From Chloroflexota bacterium (GTDB lineage Bacteria > Chloroflexota > Limnocylindria > Limnocylindrales > CSP1-4), in NCBI GenBank assembly GCA_021789355.1, contig JAJYJR010000450.1, positions 1 to 5,289 of the forward strand: 5,289 bases of DNA, read 5' to 3'. Below, piece after piece: positions 1 to 4,410 of the stretch. Under the pieces are notes generated by a model. That model searched no databases, was not told the DNA's origin, and saw only the letters and a list, made by a program, of their open reading frames with translations. Each line of letters opens with the position of its first letter. The stretch's first letter is position 1. The position numbers and the translations under genes are program-made.

Positions 1-297
1 GGGGCCGGCGGCATCCGGGCCCCGCGTGCCGCTGGACGGGGCGCCGTCCGGTGCGGGCGCATTCCGCGCGACGTACCGGATGCGCGGCCGCCCCGCGGTT
101 CCCCGGCGCTCCGTCTCGCGTGCCACGAGTCCGGCAGAGACGAGGAGGTCGAGGTGGAACCGCGCGGTGCTCGGATGCAGCCCGAGCAGGGCCGCCGCGT
201 CGGCGACGGACAGGGGGCGACCGGCCGCTCGCAGCGCCGCGAGCAGCTCCGCTCGGCTCTCGGCCGCCAGGACGTGCGGGACACCGGTGTCCGACAT
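1..297 (-). CDS. Winged-helix transcriptional regulator, ArsR/COG2345-like (partial)
   Basis: Reading the minus strand from the ATG at 297 gives 99 codons that stay open to the window edge, so the C-terminal part is missing. Residues about 8-58 form a helix-turn-helix region: SRAELLAALRAAGRPLSVAD, then the recognition stretch LHPSTARFHLDLLVSAGLV. The wing follows at about 60-77 and ends in GRPRIRYVA. The 'HPSTARFHLDLLVSAGLV...GRPR..Y' pattern is typical of the ArsR-like regulators grouped in COG2345, the group that includes SufR. Full-length members often have a C-terminal ligand- or cluster-sensing part, which lies outside this window. The gene is transcribed away from the YwiC-like gene. 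Its start codon lies 1 bp from a perfect palindrome, which suggests autoregulation and possibly control of the divergent operon. No Shine-Dalgarno is visible, and a TATAAT sits at the right distance for a leaderless mRNA. The wHTH call is firm; the signal sensed is unknown. Confidence 0.8.
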   Translation of the reverse strand, partial: MSDTGVPHVLAAESRAELLAALRAAGRPLSVADAAALLGLHPSTARFHLDLLVSAGLVARETERRGTAGRPRIRYVARNAPAPDGAPSSGTRGPDAAGP

Positions 298-298
298 A

Positions 299-318
299 GC
301 TGTGATTATAATCACAGC
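299..318. promoter_or_regulatory. Perfect 20-bp palindromic operator (CRP/FNR-type) with a -10 box on each strand
   Basis: The sequence gctgtgattataatcacagc equals its own reverse complement over all 20 bp. Its core, TGTGA-N6-TCACA, matches the CRP consensus exactly. It also fits the FNR/DNR box TTGAT-N4-ATCAA except for the outermost base of each half. TATAAT occurs on the plus strand at 307-312 and, by symmetry, on the minus strand at 310-305. The minus-strand box would start transcription near 298, directly at the regulator ATG (297). The plus-strand box would start near 319, toward the YwiC-like gene. No good -35 is visible on either strand. Because the palindrome covers both -10 boxes, a bound protein would more likely repress than activate. 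The binder could be the adjacent regulator or a Crp/Fnr protein. Confidence 0.75.
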
Positions 319-321
319 AAT

Positions 322-340
322 CGCCGTCGCAGCGACGGCG
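322..340. repeat. 9-bp inverted repeat with 1-nt spacer in the leader of the YwiC-like gene
   Basis: CGCCGTCGC, a single A, then GCGACGGCG form a perfect inverted repeat that begins 3 bp after the operator palindrome. In RNA it would fold as an 8-bp GC-rich stem with a 3-nt loop near the 5' end of a transcript starting at about 319. There is no following T tract, so it is not a standard terminator. It could be a second operator or a leader hairpin. Confidence 0.5.
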
Positions 341-419
341 TGCGCGTCCCGGGAGTGCGAGTGTCCGACATGGCGCCATCGGCTGACGGGCCGGGGATCG
401 GTTGGCGGGACGTGCCGGC

Positions 420-1274
420 GTGAATGCCCGGACCGAAGTGCCGCCGGATGGAGCCCGGGACGAACGTGCGGTCGTGGGGCGCCTCCCGTCCGCGCGACGT
501 GTCGCGCATGGTCCCGCCGCGCACGCGCGCGCAGACGTCCGCTGGATCCCGCGACAGCACGGCGCGTGGGCGATGCTCGCGGTCCCGTTCCTGCTGGGGA
601 TCGTGGCGGGACGCCCGAGCCCGTGGCAGGCCCCCCTCGCGGTGACGGCGGCCAGCGGCTACCTCGCGTCCAGCGCCGCCCTGGATTGGACGCGGGCCCG
701 CCGGGCCGCGTACCTCCGGCCAGCGGCCGTGTTCGGGGCGCTCTTCCTCGCCTCGGGGCTCGTGCTCCTCGCGACCCTCCCCCGTCTCTGGCCGATCGCC
801 GCCGCGGCTGCCCTCGCCGCGCTCGTGGCGCTGGGCGCGGCCGTCGCCGGACACCCGCGGAGCCTGGTCGCCAGCCTCGCGCAGGCCGCCGACGCGCTCC
901 TGCTCGTGCCGGCCGCGGCACTTGTCTCCGGACCCGTCGCCGGCGCCCCGGTCGCCCGCGCCACGCTCGTCGCCGGCCTCTACCTGGTGAGCTCGATCCT
1001 CGTGGTCCGTTCCATGATCCGGGAACGCGGGAACGGCGCGTTCCTTGCCGCCTCGGTCGGGTACCACGCCGCGGCCGTGCTGGTCGAGGCGTGGCTCCTC
1101 CCCTGGGCCTACGCGGCGTTGGCGCTGGTGTTCGGCGTGCGCGCCGTCGCCCTGCCGGCGCTGCAGGCGCGCCTCGCCGACGGGCCGCGCCGCCTGAGGC
1201 CGATCCACCTCGGTCTCGTGGAGCTGGTCGTCGCGGCGCTGCTGGTGGCGGTGGCGGTCGTCGTCCGCTTCTGA
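420..1274 (+). CDS. YwiC-like integral membrane protein
   Basis: This is a predicted polytopic membrane protein of 284 aa. After a polar, arginine-rich N-terminus of about 40 residues comes WIPRQHGAWAM (42-52), the signature opening of the YwiC-like family. Hydrophobic segments follow at roughly 50-64, 70-88, 102-120, 124-143, 152-175, 180-197, 207-240 and 264-283. The region near 195-204 (VVRSMIRERG) and the RLRPIHLGLVEL stretch (258-269) also fit the family. In Bacillus subtilis ywiC lies beside fnr and the narGHJI nitrate reductase genes; its biochemical function is unknown. The GTG at 420 is preferred because GGCGGGA (404-410) sits about 9 nt upstream. An in-frame TTG at 402 is possible, and a TGA at 384-386 rules out anything longer. 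The conserved part starts about 40 residues in, so the true start could also be further downstream. The gene is first in the plus-strand cluster. Confidence 0.85.
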   Translation: MNARTEVPPDGARDERAVVGRLPSARRVAHGPAAHARADVRWIPRQHGAWAMLAVPFLLGIVAGRPSPWQAPLAVTAASGYLASSAALDWTRARRAAYLRPAAVFGALFLASGLVLLATLPRLWPIAAAAALAALVALGAAVAGHPRSLVASLAQAADALLLVPAAALVSGPVAGAPVARATLVAGLYLVSSILVVRSMIRERGNGAFLAASVGYHAAAVLVEAWLLPWAYAALALVFGVRAVALPALQARLADGPRRLRPIHLGLVELVVAALLVAVAVVVRF

Positions 1275-1331
1275 CGGGGACGTCCCGCCCGCCTGCTCCC
1301 CGCCCCTTCACCCTGACCGCGTGCACGGCGC

Positions 1332-1358
1332 TCGATATCAACTATAGTAATCATCGCA
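1332..1358 (+). promoter_or_regulatory. AT-rich promoter-like stretch before the heme-copper-oxidase-like gene
   Basis: Within the 84-bp gap after the YwiC-like gene, an AT-rich island contains TATAGT at 1343-1348, one base off the -10 consensus. Transcription starting 6-8 nt after it would begin about 3-4 nt before the ATG at 1359, and no Shine-Dalgarno precedes that ATG. This points to a leaderless or near-leaderless transcript. No clear -35 is seen, so an activator may be needed. The end of the stretch (aatcatcgcaat, 1349-1360) resembles aatcacagcaat at 310-321 in the divergent control region. Confidence 0.5.
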
Positions 1359-2663
1359 ATGTCCGCGACGACCGCGCCCGTCAACCACCGCGCCCCGGCC
1401 CCCGACGTCGCGATGCACTACCTGGTGGCCGGCACCATCGCGTTCCTGGTCTTCGCGCTCGGCGTGCCCCTCCTCGCCCCCACCATGGTCGTCACCAACG
1501 ACGACCCCCACGTCTTCGCGCTGGTCCACGTCGCCGTCCTGGGGTGGATCACGATGACGATGATGGGCGCGCTCTACCAGCTCTTCCCCGTCGCGCTGGC
1601 CGCCCGGCCGACCAGCGCCAGGCTGGCCCGCTGGAACTTCTGGCTCTACGTCGTCGCGGTGGCGGGTTTCGTGCCGAGCTTCTACGCGGCGTGGACGCCC
1701 GGCATCGCGATCTTCGGGGCGCTGGCCGTCGGCGGCATCGCGCACTTCGCGAGCGTGCTGCTGCGCAGCTACCCCACGGTCAGGGACTGGCACCCGATGG
1801 CCTGGTACGTCCTCGCCGGCCTGCTCTGGCTCCTCGCCACGATCGGCTTCGGGTTCGCGTACGCGCTCGACTGGCAGTTCAACTGGTTCGACATCACCGA
1901 CCCGATGCTGGCGGCCCACGTGCACCTTGGGCTGGCGGGCTGGCTCAGCCTCACGCTGATGGGCGTCTCGTACAAGCTGCTGGCGATGTTCTCGCTCGCG
2001 CACGGGCACGACCATCGGCTCGCCATGGCCAACCTCGGCCTGTGGAACGTGGCGCTGCTCGGCCTCGCGGCCGCGCTGGTGTTCGCGCCGACCACGCCGG
2101 CCGTGGGCGTCTTCGCCGGGCTCCTGGCCCTGTCCGCGGCGGTCTTCGTCGCCGACATGGCGAGGCTGCTGCGCCGGCGCCGACGGCGGGAGTTCACGGT
2201 CGAGCAGTGGCACGTCCTCGTCGGGTTCGCATCGCTGCCGGTCACGGCCGCGCTCGGGCTGCTGATCGTGACCGGGCATGCGCCGTCGCGGGCATGGGCG
2301 GTCGCGTACGGCTGGACGGCGCTGGCCGGGTGGCTCGGGTTCTCGATCGTCGGCAACTCCTACAGGATCGTGCCGTTCCTGGCGTGGATGCACGCGTACA
2401 GCGGGGTCGCGGGCCGCCAGCCGGTGCCCCGGGTCAGGGACCTGCTGGATCCCCGGCTGGCGCGGGCTTCCTTCGTCCTCCTGCTCGCCGGCCTCGTCGG
2501 CGTGGGCCTGGGCCTGGCCACGGCCCGGGTCCTGCTCGTCCAGGTCGCCGGCCTGGTCTACTTCGCCGGCGCGGCGGTCTATGCCCTCACGCTGCTGCCG
2601 CTGGCCCTCCCGCTGCTCGTCCACGAACCGCCTCGCCGGACCACGGAGGAACGCACCGCATGA
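1359..2663 (+). CDS. Heme-copper oxidase subunit I-fold membrane protein (12 TM, incomplete ligand set)
   Basis: This 434-aa protein has about 12 predicted membrane helices, near residues 21-45, 50-80, 92-112, 114-135, 147-169, 182-211, 224-243, 247-268, 286-305, 311-340, 368-390 and 392-421. Helices 2, 6 and 10 carry a repeated motif, H/W-x4-GW-x6-G-x2-Y-(Q/K/R). The copies are at H57...Y73, H189...Y205 and W319...Y335, spaced about 130 residues. This matches the threefold four-helix plan of heme-copper oxidase subunit I, in which helices II, VI and X hold heme and copper ligands. H57 fits the helix II heme ligand, and H187-x-H189 lies in helix VI. The helix X His pair and the helix VII His-His are absent, so ordinary oxygen or NO reductase catalysis is unlikely. 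NnrS-like heme or metal roles are an alternative. The ATG at 1359 has no Shine-Dalgarno; M19 (1413) is another possible start. The stop overlaps the next gene's ATG (ATGA). Confidence 0.75.
   Translation: MSATTAPVNHRAPAPDVAMHYLVAGTIAFLVFALGVPLLAPTMVVTNDDPHVFALVHVAVLGWITMTMMGALYQLFPVALAARPTSARLARWNFWLYVVAVAGFVPSFYAAWTPGIAIFGALAVGGIAHFASVLLRSYPTVRDWHPMAWYVLAGLLWLLATIGFGFAYALDWQFNWFDITDPMLAAHVHLGLAGWLSLTLMGVSYKLLAMFSLAHGHDHRLAMANLGLWNVALLGLAAALVFAPTTPAVGVFAGLLALSAAVFVADMARLLRRRRRREFTVEQWHVLVGFASLPVTAALGLLIVTGHAPSRAWAVAYGWTALAGWLGFSIVGNSYRIVPFLAWMHAYSGVAGRQPVPRVRDLLDPRLARASFVLLLAGLVGVGLGLATARVLLVQVAGLVYFAGAAVYALTLLPLALPLLVHEPPRRTTEERTA
2645..2650 (+). promoter_or_regulatory. Ribosome binding site of the DUF59 gene
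   Basis: GGAGGA lies 9 nt before the ATG at 2660, inside the end of the oxidase-like gene. It fixes the start of the DUF59 gene and the 4-bp ATGA overlap, which suggests coupled translation. Confidence 0.75.
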
Positions 2664-3040
2664 CCACGCCATCCGACGCATCCGACGCCGCCCTCGGGCC
2701 GGCGACGGCCGATCACGCGTCCGATGCCGTCGACCAGGAGATCGCGCGACGGGCCTGGGACCTGCTCGCCCACGTGTACGACCCGGAGATCGGGATCGAC
2801 GTCGTGAACCTCGGGCTCGTCTACGAGCTCACCGTCGCCGCGCGCGGGATCCACGTCCTGATGACGCTGACGACCCCCGGCTGCCCGATGAGCGACAGCC
2901 TCCCCGACGCCGTGGCCCGGGCGCTCGGGCTCATCCCCGGCGTCGATCCCGACCGCATCGCGGTCGACGTCGTGTGGGAACCGCGCTGGGAGCCGGAGCG
3001 GATGAGCGACTTCGCGAAGCTGCAGCTGGGATGGAGGTGA
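2660..3040 (+). CDS. DUF59/MIP18-family metal-sulfur cluster assembly factor
   Basis: This small cytosolic protein of 126 aa has the DUF59 (MIP18/PaaD/SufT-type) domain at about residues 26-110. Landmarks are VYDPEIGIDVVNLGLVYEL (39-57), the LMTLTTPGCPMSDS stretch with the conserved Cys75 (67-80), and a C-terminal VWEPRW...RMSDFAKLQLG segment (105-124). Both the length and the tail match the stand-alone 'metal-sulfur cluster assembly factor' group. Characterised relatives (SufT, PaaD, human CIAO2) help deliver or mature Fe-S clusters. The first 25 residues are Ala/Asp-rich and probably disordered. The ATG is set by the GGAGGA Shine-Dalgarno and overlaps the upstream stop codon. Its position between an oxidase-like membrane protein and a DUF2249 protein suggests a role in maturing a metalloenzyme of the same pathway. 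The specific client cannot be read from the sequence. Confidence 0.9.
   Translation: MTTPSDASDAALGPATADHASDAVDQEIARRAWDLLAHVYDPEIGIDVVNLGLVYELTVAARGIHVLMTLTTPGCPMSDSLPDAVARALGLIPGVDPDRIAVDVVWEPRWEPERMSDFAKLQLGWR
3033..3040 (+). promoter_or_regulatory. Shine-Dalgarno that decides the DUF2249 start
   Basis: GGAGGTGA is a near-perfect anti-16S match. It lies 5 nt before the GTG at 3046 and includes the TGA stop of the DUF59 gene. This favours GTG 3046 over the in-frame ATG at 3031, which has only a weak upstream purine run, and implies translational coupling. Confidence 0.75.
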
Positions 3041-3045
3041 GCCGG

Positions 3046-3276
3046 GTGGCCAGCCTGGACGTGCGTCCGACCATCGCCGCCGGCGGCGAGCCGTTCGACG
3101 AGATCATGCGCGCCGTCGCGGCCCTCGCTCCCGGCGAGAACCTCGAGCTGATCGCGCCGTTCGAGCCGATGCCCCTGTACGACGTGCTGGCCCGCCGGGG
3201 CTTCGAGCACGTCGCACGGCCGCTCGGCGATGGCGCCGGTTTCGCCGTCACGTTCCGCCGCGCCGGGCACGCCTGA
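3046..3276 (+). CDS. DUF2249 domain protein (TusA-like fold)
   Basis: The 76-aa product is essentially one DUF2249 domain. It opens with the family's LDVRP motif (residues 4-8), followed by GGEPFDEIM (13-21), LAPGENLELIAPFEPMPLY (27-45), the GFEHVARPLGDG turn (52-63) and a final hydrophobic strand FAVTFRR (66-72). Length and motif order match the family. The fold resembles TusA sulfur carriers, but there is no Cys in this protein, so sulfur transfer through a TusA-type cysteine is not supported. DUF2249 genes commonly lie with DUF59, hemerythrin-like and nitrogen-oxide respiration genes; a precise function is not established. GTG 3046 is chosen because of the strong Shine-Dalgarno. The alternative ATG at 3031 would add MEVSR and overlap the DUF59 gene by 10 bp. 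It is the last gene of the tightly packed set. Confidence 0.87.
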   Translation: MASLDVRPTIAAGGEPFDEIMRAVAALAPGENLELIAPFEPMPLYDVLARRGFEHVARPLGDGAGFAVTFRRAGHA

Positions 3277-3303
3277 CGATGCCGGCACCACGTCCCGGCG
3301 GTC

Positions 3304-3638
3304 AGCGGCAGCGCGTGGCACAGCGGCGTTGTCGTGCGCCCGGACGAGGCGATCGACAGCATGTGCCTCCCCCTCACCGGACTCTTCGCCGAGACGGTCC
3401 GGCCGTCGGACGGCTCGGCCGTCGAGGTCAACCTGGTCGGCCGCGAGGGCCTGTCGGGGATCGCCGTCGCCCTCGGCGCCGGCAGCGTCCCGCTCGAGAC
3501 GATCACGGTCGTGCCGGGGCGTTCCTCCGGGCTCCGGCCGGGGCTCGGGATCCGGAAGAGGGCCGTCCGGTCAGGCTGCAGGCACCGGGTTTCGACGGCG
3601 GCCTGTGGGACGGGTTCACGCGCCGCTACGCTGGGGCG
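3304..3638 (+). pseudogene. Remnant of a Crp/Fnr-type cyclic-nucleotide-binding regulator
   Basis: In the frame of the GTG at 3334, the translation from about 3325 to 3519 reads as the middle of a Crp/Fnr sensor domain: VVVRPDEAIDS, then LPLTGLFAETVRPSDGSAVE, then VNLVGREGLSGIAVALGAG and ITVVPG. This fits the family pattern of a FPxxG strand, DG..VEV, vGREGl.G...LG and vpG. After VVPG the similarity continues in the next frame as AFLRAPAGA. A single G missing from the GGGG run at 3516-3519 would join the two. The first strands of the domain, a convincing start codon and the C-terminal HTH are all missing. The second frame runs on through the ATG of the next gene. It therefore looks like a truncated, frameshifted gene, or an intact short one if the base is an assembly error. 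Confidence 0.6.
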
Positions 3639-4388
3639 ATGGAACCGCGGCAGCGTCGCACCGGTTCGGCTCCGTCCGCGCCGCCCCCGGCCGGGACGCG
3701 GTTCTCGACCCTCCGCGAGGGATCGCTGCACGCCGCCCTGAAGGCCCGCTACCTGGACGCCGGATCGGTCGCGGAACGGGAGGTCGACGGCTTCGTGGTG
3801 GACGTCGTTCGTCCCGTCGGGCTGGTCGAGGTCCAGACGGCGAGCGTCGCCTCGATCCGGGGCAAGCTCGAGCGGCTCGTCGCAGCCCACCCGGTGCTGC
3901 TCGTGCATCCAGTCGCGATCGAGCGCTGGCTCGTGCGTGTCGGCGAGGGCGGCGAGCTTCTCGGCCGTCGCCGCTCGCCGAAGCGCGGCCTGCCGCTGGA
4001 CGCGTTCGACGAGCTGGTGAGCGTCGCGCCGCTCATCGGCCACCCGAACCTCGCCGTGGACCTCGTGCTGATCCGCGAGGAGGAGGTCCGCGGACCGGTC
4101 CCGCCTGGCGCCCGCTACCGGTATCCCCGGACGTGGTGGCGCATCGACCGGCGGCTGCTCGAGGTGATCGACACCTGGCGGATCGCGTCACCGTCCGACC
4201 TGGTGCGGCTGCTGCCGGCCGGGCTTCCCGACCCGTTCACGTCGGCCGACATCGTCGCGGCCACCCGCCGACAGCGACGGCTCGCGATGCGCGCGGTCTA
4301 CACGCTGGAGAAGGCCGGGGCCGCCCGCCGGGTCGGCCGGAGCGGGCGGCATGTCGCGTACCGGCTGGGTCCGGACCTCCCGTCGTGA
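3639..4388 (+). CDS. Unknown protein with PD-(D/E)XK-like D...EVQ core and C-terminal winged helix
   Basis: I cannot name this 249-aa protein, but its parts are clear. After a Pro/Ala/Arg-rich start comes TLREGSLHAALK (24-35). Next is a core with E46/E48, D50, D55 (GFVVDVV), E64-V-Q66 (LVEVQT) and K76. The order of acidic residue, Asp, E-x-Q and Lys resembles restriction-endonuclease-like PD-(D/E)XK folds of the E-x-Q type. A conserved-looking block follows: LLVHPVAIERWLV (87-99), RRSPKRG (111-117), and FDELV...HPNLAVDLVLIREEEVR (123-151). The C-terminal part, about 170-245, resembles a winged helix (RLLEVIDTW, LMRAVYTLEKAG-type helix, VGRSGRHVAYRL). No membrane segment is evident. I recall similar proteins of unknown function from Chloroflexota and Firmicutes. 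Start ATG 3639 has a short GGGG just upstream (3633-3636), which is weak. The gene converges on the heliorhodopsin gene. Confidence 0.75.
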   Translation: MEPRQRRTGSAPSAPPPAGTRFSTLREGSLHAALKARYLDAGSVAEREVDGFVVDVVRPVGLVEVQTASVASIRGKLERLVAAHPVLLVHPVAIERWLVRVGEGGELLGRRRSPKRGLPLDAFDELVSVAPLIGHPNLAVDLVLIREEEVRGPVPPGARYRYPRTWWRIDRRLLEVIDTWRIASPSDLVRLLPAGLPDPFTSADIVAATRRQRRLAMRAVYTLEKAGAARRVGRSGRHVAYRLGPDLPS

Positions 4389-4410
4389 CCGTGGCCGCTC
4401 GCGGCTACGG
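4389..4410. terminator. Hairpin between convergent genes, candidate bidirectional terminator
   Basis: The 16-bp gap between the two stop codons, plus the end of the heliorhodopsin gene, contains CCGTGGCCGC-TC-GCGGCTACGG. These arms pair over 10 positions with one mismatch, a G-U pair in plus-strand RNA. Allowing a 4-nt loop leaves a 9-bp, GC-rich stem. No T tract follows on either strand, so it is not a classical intrinsic terminator. Its location fits transcription ending from both sides. Confidence 0.45.

Noticed and set aside
312..1208. 298-codon minus-strand open frame opposite the YwiC-like gene
   Set aside because: Low-complexity Arg/Gly/Glu composition with no recognisable motif. The plus-strand frame carries the YwiC signature.
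1277..1286. 10-bp palindrome gggacgtccc just after the YwiC-like stop codon
   Set aside because: Too short and too GC-rich to stand out, with no T tract and no link to a promoter element.
1338..2681. 447-codon minus-strand open frame opposite the oxidase-like gene
   Set aside because: It is highly charged and Arg/Gln/Asp/Glu-rich with no domain, and exactly antisense to a clear 12-TM gene. It is a GC-bias shadow.
26..3040. Very long plus-strand open frame (1004 codons) in the frame of the DUF59 gene
   Set aside because: Only the last 127 codons (2660-3040) look like a protein. The rest is Arg/Pro/Gly-rich read-through of other frames, common in GC-rich DNA, and it overlaps recognisable genes.
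3262..3286. Possible terminator hairpin at the end of the DUF2249 gene (GCCGGGCA ... TGCCGGC)
   Set aside because: The stem is short with a bulge and a 10-nt loop, and there is no T tract. Such pairings are expected by chance at this G+C.
3334..3741. Reading the GTG 3334 frame as an intact 135-aa gene
   Set aside because: Crp-like similarity stops at about 3519. The rest is Arg/Gly/Ser-rich out-of-frame sequence that overlaps the next gene by about 100 bp.
2931..4043. 370-codon minus-strand open frame across DUF2249, the Crp remnant and the nuclease-like gene
   Set aside because: It is antisense to three supported plus-strand features and has no domain-like sequence.
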